A stretch of DNA of 64,000 nucleotides from Hygrophila difformis. Its lineage: Eukaryota; Streptophyta; Magnoliopsida; Lamiales; Acanthaceae. Position 1 is the stretch's first letter. Every line of letters begins with the position of its first letter. Shown piece after piece: positions 23,787 through 34,800 of this stretch. The translations under genes and the position numbers were made by a program. The notes beneath the pieces are model-generated. The model did no database searches. It was not told the DNA's origin and saw nothing but the letters and a program-made list of their open reading frames with translations. The stretch spans positions 7,649,915-7,713,914 of the forward strand of contig JAOANR010000006.1 of NCBI GenBank assembly GCA_030278955.1, written 5' to 3'.

Positions 23787-24587
23787 TATTATTATAGCTC
23801 GTCCTACTAATACCAAATCGTATCTCCTTGGATTCCTTGGGAAATCAGATCTCAACGTGTGTGACGTTAGTTTAGTGCACATTTTTGGAATCAAAGTTCA
23901 TATGCCGCAAATTTCAAGAACATTTGTGCACTGTAAATAGACAAATCACCACTCTCAGCACTAAGTCTAGTCAGCATGCATGGATGATCCAGCACAGTTA
24001 GTCCTTGTTTAATTTAGGAGTCCCATTGTTGAAACCCTAATCTAACCCTATGGGATCAAAGTTTTAATCTTTAACTTATACTAGTAAAAATAAAAAACAA
24101 TCAATGAATTTATATAATGTTGTTGAAAATCAATTTTCAACAATAAATTAGTGCTGGAGGTCCGGCACATAGACGTTGTTGTCGTATTCATAGTTGCATT
24201 TATCAGACTGGACCCAGATCGATCAATGAATTCAGATATCCCCTCCTGGCCTGCAACCACCATCCATCACCCTTCCTCGTCTTGATCAACTAGAGTTTTA
24301 TTTAACTTTAACAGCTTAAATTCTCTTAACTTGATTCTACTACTACTACAATTATAGAGTAGGCACTACTAGTTATTTTCTGTGTATTGATGATATATTC
24401 CTCCCAAGGTGCAACCGGAGCAGCACAATGTACAAAACCGCAACATGTACAGAAATCCAGTATTGCTGCCCATGTGAAACAACAGTAGTTGGCAGCTGAT
24501 AAATGTCTCTTTTCTCCACTTGCCTTCCCTTCATTTTATTAGTATTAGTTAAATAGTGAAATTTCACCTTTAATTTATATTTTTATA
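23787..24587. other. Intergenic region, no gene identified
   Basis: Short minus-strand open frames (24,081-24,263 and 24,373-24,567) show no recognisable product. No repeat family is recognised. Confidence 0.45.
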
Positions 24588-24847
24588 CTACCTCCGTCTC
24601 GGTATATTTGTTACGGATGATTTTTTGGCACTATTCATTGTTTAACTTTGATTCGAATTTTTATCATAGCTATGTAACAAAAAACATAGTCAATTGAGAT
24701 CTTTTTAGATTCGTCTAATCTTGTAGTTTTAGACAATTAACTTTTTATAACTTTTCGTTGTATACAATTTAAGTTATTAACCGTTAAAAATGTGTATCGG
24801 CATACGTGTTGGGTGGGTCCGTAACAAAAATAGTGAAACGGAGGAAG
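24588..24847. mobile_element. Stowaway-like MITE, 260-bp subtype, inverted
   Basis: CTACCTCCGTCTCGG paired with GAAACGGAGGAAG between TA sites. The core is on the opposite strand relative to the 23,527 copy. Confidence 0.9.
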
Positions 24848-25370
24848 TATAGGATATAGGATATGATTTATCAGAAAAGGGGCAAAAAAAAAAAAAAAAG
24901 TTCCCAATTTGGCTAAACCTATACAAATATAAAATGCCCGCATTTGATAAAGCTCAAGACACGTGCCTTGAGTCGCATATTATTCATAATATCATGATGG
25001 GCATGCTTTAATTTGCTTTGCTAGCTAATGATTTTTCCTGAATTTTTTTTTTACCCTAGCTAGCATTTACGCATTCAGAATTTCATAGGTAACAAATTCG
25101 TGTCTAGTTCCCGAGAGACATTATTATTACTGTAATTACACTGTATCGGTTTTTGAATATGCTATGAAAACCTTTCATCTCTTATCTCACCTAGTTTTAT
25201 GCACTACTAGTATAGGCACTTCAATTTTCTTTTAGTGATGTAGTATTACAAAAATTGATCCCCATGTTGCGTGAAATAACAAACACATAAAATCCATCCA
25301 GAAACAGGATTCTTACGTTGGAAAATGTTGTCGTGAATCGTGAATTCGTGATCCATCCACCGTATAAGAC

Positions 25371-25952
25371 TAGGGGTGGGTCGGTACGGTATACCGAAAA
25401 AATTTCGCCGTACCGTATACCGTACCGAACCTTACGGTATGGAAATTTTCATACCGTTGCCGTACCGCACCTTTCGGTATACCGATCTTCGGTATACCGA
25501 AATTTTCGGTATGAAATATTTCCATACCGTTGCCATACCGACATTTCGGTATGTTCGGTATATACCGGTATACCGGTATCACGGTATATACCGACATACC
25601 GATCATTCGCTACATACCGACATACCGATATTGTGGTATATACCGACATACCGAACATTCTCTATATACCAGCATATCGGTATTGCGGTATATACCGGTA
25701 TCGCGGTATATACCGATATACCGAAGAATCGGTACATACCGATATACCGATACCGCGGTATATACCGAAGTTCGGTACGGTAACGGTATACCGCGGTATC
25801 AAAAAATTTATACCGTTACCGTACCGAAATCTTACGGTACGGTATGATACCGTACCGAAAATTACGGTATACCGAAAATTTCGGTATTCTCGGTATTTTT
25901 TCGGCACGATATGTGCGGTATGCGGTATATTCGGTATTTTTCCCCAGCCCTA
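25371..25952. mobile_element. hAT-type MITE built of GGTATACCG palindromes, 8-bp target duplication
   Basis: 582 bp flanked by TATAAGAC at 25,363-25,370 and 25,953-25,960. The ends are inverted: TAGGGGTGGGTCGGTA against a tail whose complement starts TAGGGCTGGGG. The interior is almost wholly made of CGGTATACCG, CGGTATATACCG and close variants. A 218-codon frame crosses it but encodes only Tyr/Ile/Pro/Arg repeats dictated by the DNA motif. Confidence 0.85.
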
Positions 25953-25960
25953 TATAAGAC

Positions 25961-26404
25961 AACTAGACAAGTAATCGTGTCCCCTCAAACGGTAATATTG
26001 CCATTCATAACGAGTTAGCTCAAGATCTGGTGGTCCAATGCCAATTGCCGATTTGCGATGGAGGCCCAACCCAACTGTTTCACATGGGCCTTACTGGAAT
26101 CTGGTGGTCCAGAAAAGGCCCAAATTCTGTAATATCCATCATAGTAGATGTTTTTGTTGCACATGTATAAATTTTACTATGTAGCTATAGTGACATTCAA
26201 TTTTATGTAAATTGAAGTGCTTTCAAAATATATTAATAAATAAATTTTAAAAAAAAATGCGTAAAAGTGTGTAGAAATTAGTTCTTTATAATTTATAATT
26301 TGTTACCTCTATGCTACTTATGAATTATGATGTGCACACCAAAATTAAAATATAGCATTACAAATTAAAATAAGATGTATCTCAAAATAATGCCGTATGT
26401 ATTA
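25961..26404. other. Intergenic region
   Basis: No gene or recognised repeat. Confidence 0.5.
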
Positions 26405-26665
26405 CTTCCTCCGTTCTCAAATGTTTATTACAAACCAACTTTTCACGCAGTCCAATGCACATTTTAAACTGTTAATAACTCAAGTTCGGTACAAGTAAAA
26501 ATTCTAGAAGTTCAATATTTAAAAACTACACAACGAGACGAATCTAACAAGATCTCACTTGACTATATTTTAACTTGTATAACTATGATAAAACTTTAAG
26601 TAAAAGTCTGTGTATGAATAGTAACCTTTTTTTCAAATGTAAAAAACATATGAGAATGGAGGAAG
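26405..26665. mobile_element. Stowaway-like MITE
   Basis: CTTCCTCCGTTCTC paired with GAGAATGGAGGAAG between TA sites. Core GAGACGAATCTAACAAGATC. Confidence 0.9.
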
Positions 26666-27690
26666 TATAATAATATATGCCAGCGGCAACACTTTTAGAA
26701 ATGAAACAAACGAAATCGAATTTTCCGGTCTGTTAATAATGTCAATTTTCTGTAAACATATTTATGTGGAATGACAATTGTCGTTTCATTTGTAAATGAT
26801 GGATGAGAAATGGATATTTGCATGTGGTTTGAGATATCACATATGATGAAGAATTGGATGAGAAATGGATATTTATGTGGTTTGTAAATTGGTTTGAGAT
26901 ATCACATATTTGCATGAGATATCAGATACGGTGAGATGGAGTGAAGTTTGAGAAATTGGTTGCTAATTTATTAATGGAGAGTGGAGACATTACATATTGA
27001 TGAAGAAGTCTTTTTCAGTATCTTTATGAGTTCAGTTAGGTGCATATGATGAATTTTTCTAGTACTCCTAGTCCTACATGATGACAAAATAGTAGTAAAA
27101 GAGAAAAAGGCCATTCATTCTCTGCTCTATATATCCACAGTAGCTTACTCTAATTACTTCATTTGCTACTTACTGGTAGTATTATATGGGACAATTTCCC
27201 CAACTACTTTTACTTACCGCCGTGTTATTAATAGTAAATTCCAATTGCCAATGCCAAGAACAAAAACAGGAAGGAAATAGGGATTGCAGCAATTTGAAAT
27301 CTGATCAATTTATTTGACCAGTAGCAGCACATTTGCAGCTTTCACACCTCAAAATTATTCCTCTCTTAGTTGTTTAGATAAATTCTCGACTCTTGAGAGA
27401 TCATATAGGTAATGAATTACTACTATTAGTTGTTGGCGTTTCGCCTAGTATAGAATGCCAGCTGGCTGCTGTACCTGTACAAGACTATTTTTAAGGGTTA
27501 CAGATTCACTTGGCTTCACTGGCAAGTGCAAATGCAACCTCCTCCCATTTGCATTTTTCTTTCTTTCTTACACATTATTAGCACAATAGAACTTGTCCGG
27601 ATAGTTGACTAAACAAACTATTAACACCAATAAGAGCTTATGAGTTTCATCTTTACTTGTGCTGTTAAAAAAAAGAACATACAAAATATA
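26666..27690. other. AT-rich intergenic region
   Basis: No gene is seen. Local direct repeats of GGATGAGAAATGGATATTT and GGTTTGAGATATCACATAT occur at about 26,790-26,925. Confidence 0.5.
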
Positions 27691-28012
27691 CTCCCTCTGT
27701 CTCATTTAACTTGTCTTGTTTCATTTCTGCACACAATCCAATACAAATTTTCAATCGTTTATATCTCAAAATATGTACAACCAAAAATTATATAAAATAT
27801 ATATTCTAAAACTACATGATTTTATGATTCTAACAAGATCCAACTCGACTATTTTTTTCAAATATATATTCTTGTTAGATTAGACGAATCTAACAAGAAC
27901 TCAATTGATTATATTTATCTTATATATAACTGTGTAAAAAAAGTCGAATAAAAATTACTCAATGAATAGTAACAACTATGCAAATGTTACATTTATTTGA
28001 AGACGGAGGGAG
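27691..28012. mobile_element. Stowaway-like MITE, long chimeric copy
   Basis: Starts CTCCCTCTGTCTC after TA and ends GACGGAGGGAG before TA. At 322 bp it is longer than its relatives, because the core region (CTAACAAG then a CTCGACT or CTCAATTG type arm) occurs twice. Confidence 0.8.
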
Positions 28013-28878
28013 TATATAATATATATACTCCTATTATGGATAAAGAGAAGACATCAGATTGCTACATATACACGATGACTGTTGGCTGTCTATTGTAATA
28101 AGTTGAACAATAAGACACGCATTTGGGACACCTGAGAACAAATAAAAGTTTACACATTTACAGTTTTCTCGTCTATATGTGCGTGAAAACACTACAAAAA
28201 TAGTAGTACAAGTAATGCCAAACGAATTTCTTGGATGTTATTGCTTGTTTTTGCATGAGGACAAATTAAAAAATAAAGAGTCTCATAGAATTCTATGCCA
28301 CATTCACATGATCAGGAAGTGGAGAAGTTGAACCGTGGGAGTGGGAGTGTCATCATCCACAATCCAAAGGTGCAGTGTGTAGATCGATAAAGAATTGTCC
28401 TAATTTAAACAAAAAATTTCATAATCAATTTTTGAAAAGCTAGAAGGGATAAAACTTTTTAACACATTTATTTACTTCAATCCTAGGAAACTTGATCGAA
28501 ATTTCACACGATTCACAAAACACATACTTCTATCAAGCAATTTTTCACTTTGTGTAGGTGTAGCCAAGTTGGGCTTCACATTTGGGCCTATATTACCTTC
28601 AATAATTGGCTCATTATAGAATGTAGATGCCTCAGACAGTAATATGCAGAACCGAAACCAATAACGAGACTGGTTCCAAATTGGTCTATTATTATTATGC
28701 AAATACTATAATTGTAGATATTATTATTGCCCTAGAATGCCAGAAAGTCAAGAAATGAAATAAATTTGGAGAAAAATTGGTTTGGCTAATGGTCCTAAAT
28801 GAAAATTCAGTCCCTCTCCCTCCAAAATCTCGAACAAAGAAATGACATGTCACGCTACATAGTCCTAAACCCTACGAA

Positions 28879-28943
<65 letters not shown>

Positions 28944-29329
28944 AGAAGAAGAAGAAGAAGAAGAAGAAGAAATTAACGAAATGAAATCAGGCATATAGAA
29001 AAAAGATTGATACTGGTATAAGATTAAGAGCATTGCGATGGAGTAATGACATCTATAGAGCTGGGTGTAGCTATACACTTGAATGTGAAAATGTATACCC
29101 TGTTTCTTTTCTACCTACTAAACGTACATATTACAATAATCTGGAAGATTGTAAATCTTCAAGCATACTAGCTAGTAGTATCAACAAATAAAAGGTATTT
29201 ACCCAAAATTGTTTTAAGGGAGAAGATCAAGATAAACAAAGAAAACCTATACTATATATATATATATAATGATGAGACTATATATACTATAAGTTTATCG
29301 TCTATATATGTATGGAGGCAGATAGATAG
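28013..29329. other. Intergenic region with microsatellites
   Basis: Contains the AAT/GAA microsatellite at 28,878-28,971. A lone CACTACAAAAA at about 28,190 has no partner end. The rest may include the 3' flank of the CEP-type gene. No other gene is seen. Confidence 0.5.
28878..28971. repeat. Compound (AAT)n-(GAA)n microsatellite
   Basis: About 20 AAT units run directly into about 10 GAA units. Frames of poly-Ile, poly-Ser or poly-Lys here are artefacts. Confidence 0.95.
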
Positions 29330-29590
29330 CTAGTGGCCGACGCCGGGACTAGGAACGGAGCGCAGAATCCGGTCGATGGCGGCGAGGTGGCCGGCGATGA
29401 AGTTTTCATCGATGGTGGCGGCGTGTCCCGTCGTCGTCCATAGTTTGTCCGTGGATGATGAGGGCGGATGAGGGTTGGGGTTCGAGACGTCGTCAGTCAG
29501 CAGCTTCCGTCCATTGGTGGAGCAGATTAGGGTACAAAATATGATCAGGAGGAAGAGCAGGAAAACTGGTAGTAGAACTTTTCTAGACAT
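29330..29590 (-). CDS. CEP-type (group II, CEP14-like) secreted peptide precursor
   Basis: Intronless gene of 86 residues with the build of a peptide-hormone precursor. It has a strong signal peptide at residues 1-27 (VLLPVFLLFLLIIFCTLI core), a variable spacer with a Pro-rich stretch (NPNPHPPSSS), and a conserved C-terminal 15-mer IDRILRSVPSPGVGH at 72-86 that ends at the stop codon. The SPGVGH ending is the C-TERMINALLY ENCODED PEPTIDE signature. The RxLxSVPSPGVGH form resembles Arabidopsis CEP13/CEP14 (group II) as I recall it, rather than the classic FRPTxPGxSPGxGH. Prolines in such peptides are usually hydroxylated. CEPs signal through leucine-rich-repeat receptor kinases in root growth, nitrogen demand or immunity; the role here is inferred. 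A TATA-like box lies about 140 bp upstream, and the leader carries a GA repeat. Confidence 0.82.
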   Translation of the reverse strand: MSRKVLLPVFLLFLLIIFCTLICSTNGRKLLTDDVSNPNPHPPSSSTDKLWTTTGHAATIDENFIAGHLAAIDRILRSVPSPGVGH

Positions 29591-29613
29591 TGATTTATTG
29601 TCTTGATGAATGT

Positions 29614-29633
29614 TTGAGAGAGAGAGAGAGAGA
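29614..29633. repeat. (GA)n repeat in the CEP-type gene leader
   Basis: Nine GA units just upstream of the ATG (TC on the coding strand). CT-rich leaders are common in plant 5' UTRs. Confidence 0.8.
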
Positions 29634-29728
29634 GCGCAATAAGATGGAAAATGATTTTGATTTTTAGAGCAAAAAATCCACTGCGAGAATACAAAACTTT
29701 AATTAGGGAACAGTATTAGTAAGTAGGA

Positions 29729-29741
29729 GAATTTATATATG
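29729..29741 (-). promoter_or_regulatory. Candidate TATA box of the CEP-type gene
   Basis: The minus strand reads ATATATAAATTCT, about 140 bp upstream of the start codon, a plausible core promoter position given a short leader. AT-rich surroundings make chance occurrence possible. Confidence 0.45.
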
Positions 29742-30616
29742 GTGAAAGCAAGGAAATAACTAAGCAATAAGCATGGCCCCTTTCACAGCCTTTCTGGAGT
29801 GGGACCCGCCTCTCACACTAATTTATTTGGTAAAATTAAATAAAAAGTCAAATCAAAAATAAAAGAAATGAAAATTTCTTGTAAAAATATTGAGGCGTAA
29901 TAAAAGGAAAATGAATGAATTTTCATGATGCTATAATTCACAATTTTTAATTTGAGAGTAGGTAGGGCCTGCAGGAAGCAGAAGCAGGGAGATCATGACC
30001 ATTGATTGTATGGGGCCATCAGTGGCATTGACGGTACAGATTTATCCGATGATGTCGTGTAACTTTCCAGTGAGCAGCCGGCCTGCCTCCTGTATGTCCT
30101 GTGGGCTGTGTTTGATTCAACAAATTAAACAAGGAAAGATGATGTGTGGGAGTGGGACGACAAATATGCTACATATAATTCTTTAGAAATTGAATTGCTT
30201 CTTAATTTCAACAACCACATTAATAACTTGTTCAATTTTGATATTGTTATTGTTCTCAACATTTATATTTTAATACTAATAATCTTCAATTTATTTATTT
30301 TCACACCTTATACCTCTTGTCTTAATGGTCAGACCCGGCTCATGGCAGAGCACCATGAGCCTTTGCTCAGGGCTCCACATTTTTGGGGGCCCCACAAGTT
30401 TTTTTTTTTTTTTTTGTTAATTGATAAATTTTGATATACCTATATATAAAATGTGAACATATTCTATCTTTTAGCATACATTGAGCATATATTGTTTAGT
30501 AGTACTAATTAATATAATTATTCTTTTTTATATCAATATTTTTAAAAGATTGTTTCAAGTATTTAAACTATTATTATATAAATTAGTTTTAATTAAAAGG
30601 ATTTGGAAATATAGTA

Positions 30617-30813
30617 CTCCCTCCGTCTCATTTAACTTGTCTTGTTTGACTTTTGCATATAATATTCTAAAACTACATGATTATTATACGATTCTAACAA
30701 GATCCAACTCGACTATTTTTTCCATATATATAATTGCAATAAAATTGAGTAAAAGTTGAACAATAAACAATGTCAAAAAGTCAAATAAGACACGTTTGGT
30801 AGGACGGAGGGAG
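30617..30813. mobile_element. Stowaway-like MITE, short, nested
   Basis: CTCCCTCCGTCTCATTT paired with GGACGGAGGGAG between TA sites. The 197-bp copy has lost the segment between the left end and the ATATTCTAAAACTACATG core. It sits inside the hAT-like element. Confidence 0.85.
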
Positions 30814-31002
30814 TATATAATATGAATTTAATTTTTTCACCAAAATAGTTTTAAATATATTGAGCTTGCCTTTTTATTTTTAAGGCTAAATTTTATTCTT
30901 TAATCATTACATTTAATAATAATTCACAAAGAGTAATAATAAAATTATCAAAAAAAATAATATATTATGAGTGAAACAAGGAAGCCCTAAAATCAACATT
31001 CG

Positions 31003-31205
31003 AGGTACCGGTAGCTTAGTAGATTGGTTTGAGTGGTACGAATATCTGACAACTTAAGTAAAAGTATCGGGTTAGCTTAAGTAAAAGTATTGAGTTCGAG
31101 TCTGTGTAATACTGTTCGGAAGAGATTATCCTTCAATGCTCATCAGATTGTCGATAAATTGGTATTAAGCCCAATAAGATATGAGAATACTTGGTATACG
31201 CAAAT
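31003..31205 (+). mobile_element. SINE family B, copy 2
   Basis: Has GGTTTGAGTGGTAC (A-box region), TGAGTTCGAGTCTG (B box) and the family B 3' end GAGAATACTTGGTATACGCA. An internal stretch, AGCTTAAGTAAAAGTAT, is partly duplicated. Boundaries are approximate. Confidence 0.65.
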
Positions 31206-31302
31206 AAAATTTCAAAGCAATTACTAAATACATTTTCATGGGGCCTATTTTTTAAATTTGGCTCAGGGCCCAAACTTTTTCCGAGACGGCCCTGTTAATT
31301 GT

Positions 31303-32097
31303 ATAGTAGTAGTATTTAATTTGTACATTTTTGAATTATTGTATAGCAAGGTTATGGTATGGCATAAGCTAAAATTCACTTTTAATTATGAAAAGGGAAA
31401 TATGTATGCATGTATCACATAAAAAAAATTGTAGCACAGGTAATCTCAAATCGACTTGTACATATCCAACATGCCAATTGCCAGCCATTACGATTTTAGG
31501 TAGGGGTGACAAGTGGGCAGTGCAGTGGGTTAGATCTCTCTAGCTAGTAGTACGATTGTAATAATGAATTGAATAATGGGTTAATTGCCTGAGAAATAAG
31601 CAAATGAACTCAAGCACAGCCGTTGAAATGTATGTTCAATGAGAGATGGTGATATATGCCTTAAAATTCAAACGACATCCTTAATTTATAAAATGAAAAT
31701 CATATCGACGACAGCATCACATACATACACGTGTCCGTAAAGAATGCATTGAACCTTGGTACTAATTGCTAGTATATATGTTTATTATGGATTCTTTAAT
31801 TTTGTCTCTTCTTCCTTAACCTCTTATGGACTGCATATATGCACGCCTTTCTCATTAATTATTACGAGTACTACATCAGTATCATACAGTAGTTAATTAA
31901 AATATCAAGTCTTCAATTCCTACGACCTCTAAAAAGACAAGAAACCATATATACGACGTCGTTGTCCCCATGTCTTTTCACTTCCGAAGATTCTGTTCTG
32001 TGTGGTTTAAAAAAAAAGTGTTGATGGAGTCTTTAATTTCCCTCATTGTACGTGGTGGAGTGCTGCTCGCAATTTGCAAATGCCTTCCTAATACTTA
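31303..32097. other. Intergenic region, nothing recognised
   Basis: AT-rich DNA without a coding signal. Confidence 0.5.
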
Positions 32098-32351
32098 CTC
32101 CGTTTTTTAAAGATAGCTACGGACTCACTCAGCACGCAGTCCAATGCACATTTTAAACCATTAATAATTCAAATTCGATACATGTAAAAATACTAAAAGC
32201 TCGATATTTAAAATCTACAAGACGAGACGAATCTAACAAGATCACACTTGGCTATATTTTAACTTGTATAACCATGAGAATACTTTAAGTCAAAGTATAT
32301 AAGTGAACAGTACACATTAGTCAATAGTAGCTAAAAAAAAAACGGAGGGAG
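32098..32351. mobile_element. Stowaway-like MITE
   Basis: CTCCGTTTTTTAAAG paired with AAAACGGAGGGAG next to TA. Core GAGACGAATCTAACAAGATC. Confidence 0.85.
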
Positions 32352-33281
32352 TAGTATCTCACTCATAAATCGGGAGTACTGCAAAATGCTGTTCATGCCC
32401 CCAGACATAATGGAAAGAATCGAACCAACTGCAATGCTTGGAATCGATGTATCATCACAAATAAATAAATAAATACAGTAATAAAATAAAGGCAGCTTTG
32501 GTAGTAATACGGACATGCAACTGGCCGTTTTGGATCCATTGTTGGAGTAAATACATACATTGTTTAATTTGTTTGAGACTTGAGTGCTTCTGCTTCTCCT
32601 TTCTCTTTCCCATTTCCAATTAAAAAAACACAAAAATCCAGCTAGTGGTCCTGATGAGTGCAGTCGTCATTTCCAATCAAACAAAACAATGGAATTGAAC
32701 CCCAGCCAAAGGTAATGAAGCCAATCTATTCTTCAATTTGTCAAAAAATAGCTTGTGGTAGATGCCATATTTGTTTGCATGTCTACCTACTACCTTTTAA
32801 TTTCCCCCCTTTCAAAAAATTCATATTTTATGCAGGCATGCATAGCACATCTCTGGTCTAGCTATATAAATAATTCATTAATTAATATATATATATATAT
32901 ATGAAGAGGGTTGAATGAGGATGTGTTGGGTCCGTAAACCTCATTCTTAAGATGATTCAATTTTCTAATCCACTACTTTAATTTAAGTAGAATATAGAAA
33001 TCGCTAGTTGTATTATAGTATTGAATATTTGGCCCATCCAGCAATAGCATCTAACTAACTTTTTAGCACCTTAGCAACAAGACATCTAATAATATCGTCT
33101 CTGACCATAATTTATATATATATATATATCTATACCTATGTATATAAATAATATATGTTGACAAGTTTAAGACAGACATAGTAGTGGTACTTAAGTAAAT
33201 GTTTGACTTCCCTGGCCGATGGCTTACCCCAAAAAAAAAAAAGTAAATGTTTGACTTTACAAGTGTAGTGCTCCGATCTTA
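32352..33281. other. Intergenic region
   Basis: No gene. Short AT repeats occur at about 32,885-32,902 and 33,113-33,130. Confidence 0.5.
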
Positions 33282-33541
33282 CTTCCTCCGTCTCATTTTT
33301 TTTGTTACATTGGCTTTCGACACGCATGTCGAGACATATTTTCAACGGTTAATAACTTAAATTATGTACAACGAAAAATTATAAAAAGTTGATTGTCTAA
33401 AACTACAAGATTAGACGAATCTAACAAGATCTCACTTGACTATGTTTTTTCTTACATAGCTATATTAAAAAATTGAATCAAAGTTAAACAGTGAATAGTG
33501 CAAAAAAACTCTCTGTAACAAAAATGTTGAGACGGAGGTAG
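33282..33541. mobile_element. Stowaway-like MITE, 260-bp subtype
   Basis: CTTCCTCCGTCTCATTT paired with GAGACGGAGGTAG between TA sites. Very similar to the copy at 23,527. Confidence 0.9.
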
Positions 33542-33547
33542 TATATA

Positions 33548-33804
33548 CTTCCTCCGATATCATGAAAATGCAACACATCATCTGTGCACGCAATCAAAGG
33601 CATAATTTTAACAATTAATAACTCACATTGTGTATAAGTAAAAATTATAAAAATTTGATATTCTAAAACTACAAGATGAGACGATTCTAACAAGATTTCA
33701 CTTGACTATGTTTTTTCTTTTATAACTATTGTATAAACGTAAATCAAAGTTGAATAATGAATAGTGTCAAAAACCCAAATGTGTGACTTTCTCGAGAACA
33801 TAGG
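33548..33804. mobile_element. Stowaway-like MITE, adjacent copy
   Basis: Starts CTTCCTCCGATATCATG six bases after the previous element and ends near GAGAACATAGG before TA. Core GAGACGATTCTAACAAGATT. The right terminus is eroded. Confidence 0.75.
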
Positions 33805-33977
33805 TATTATTAAAAAGATGAGTGGGAGTAGGTAGACAATGCATGAATGAATGAAGAAATTGATCGAGAAATATAGCTAGGGACTTAGGAGAGATTAAAG
33901 TGGCTCAATTGTCGGCATGGAGAGGGCTCATCTCATTGCATTTGCAGAGAATGATAATCAAAATCTGTCATGAATTA

Positions 33978-34256
33978 GCCCATCTGTCTCATTTAACTTG
34001 TTATGTTTCATTTATGCACACAATCCAATGCGCTTTTTCAACTGTTAATATATCAAATTATGTACAATAAATAATTATGTAAATTATATATTTTGAAACT
34101 ACATGATTACACGATTCTAAGAATACCAAACTCGACTATTTTTTGTCAAATATATACTTATGGTGAAATTAAATCAAAGTTGTGATGAAATTAAATCAAA
34201 GTTAAACAATGAACAGTGCCAAAAAATCTAGGACAAGTAAGGTTGGACGGAGTGAG
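33978..34256. mobile_element. Stowaway-like MITE
   Basis: The left end GCCCATCTGTCTCATTT is diverged; the right end is TTGGACGGAGTGAG before TA. A short internal duplication (GTGAAATTAAATCAAAGTTG type) is seen near 34,160-34,205. Confidence 0.75.
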
Positions 34257-34634
34257 TATATTTTAATCAAAATCATGAATTATTTGAAAATAGGTGAATG
34301 ATAAAGGTTGTCTGCAAGATTATGTACACTAAACCCCTAGACCACTCACGATGTCCCTCTTTTTCACTTTGCTTGTCCCCAAGCCCCATAATATAAAACT
34401 CCAACTAATTGGTTAGTTCATGATATTGTTTTTTCTTTTTAATTTATTTATTATTTTTTTTCCAGCTGCCTGCATATATACTTCTTTAATTTGATTCAGT
34501 TAGAAAGTTACAAAACTAACACTCCGATCCCTATTGTCCAATTTATTGTCATTGGAATTTAGATGTTGGGCGGCGTCAGTAGCTATCAAATGAAGTAATA
34601 AATTTAAGTAACAGATAGTAATAATATTTTTATT
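34257..34634. other. Intergenic region
   Basis: No gene seen; it ends in the target duplication of the next SINE. Confidence 0.5.
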
Positions 34635-34800
34635 TTTTATTTTTAGAAGAGTCATTAAAGGCATGAAAAAAGGTGGTGGGAACCCATGCCACACAAATAC
34701 AAAGGGAACAAAGGGAAGGGATAAGGGGCCGGTGGGATTTGAACCTCAACCTTCCGTTGGAAGTCAATGGACTTAACACTTGGGCTAAGTCCTCATCCCA
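34635..34800 (-). mobile_element. tRNA-derived SINE, family A, copy 5, with 13-bp target duplication
   Basis: The minus strand starts TGGGATGAGGACTTAGCCCA (A box) and then has GGTTCAAATCC (B box). The body resembles the copy at 15,189. It ends with a GGCATGGGTTCCCACC tail and a T-rich run. TAATATTTTTATT occurs directly outside both ends (34,622-34,634 and 34,801-34,813). Confidence 0.82.

Larger units (their letters stand above)
29591..30321. other. Promoter-side flank of the CEP-type gene
   Basis: Holds the probable promoter and leader of the minus-strand peptide gene. Farther upstream there is no gene. Open frames near 29,995-30,434 lack recognisable content. Confidence 0.5.
30330..31294. 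mobile_element. hAT-like element carrying nested MITE and SINE
   Basis: Starts CAGACCCGGCTC and ends GAGACGGCCCTG, which are inverted with mismatches. The flanks are TTAATGGT (30,322-30,329) and TTAATTGT (31,295-31,302), a 7/8 target duplication. Both ends also share inverted GGGCCC/GGCTCAGGGC pieces. A Stowaway-like MITE (30,617) and a SINE B copy (about 31,003) lie inside. No transposase frame is present. Confidence 0.6.

Noticed and set aside
25318..25974. 218-codon plus-strand open frame rich in Tyr, Arg, Ile and Pro
   Set aside because: It lies almost wholly in the GGTATACCG-rich hAT MITE. The protein periodicity simply reflects the DNA motif, and frames on both strands are equally open.
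28186..28200. CACTACAAAAA resembling a CACTA terminus
   Set aside because: No inverted TTTTTGTAGTG partner with a matching 3-bp duplication lies nearby, and there are no GC-rich subterminal repeats next to it.
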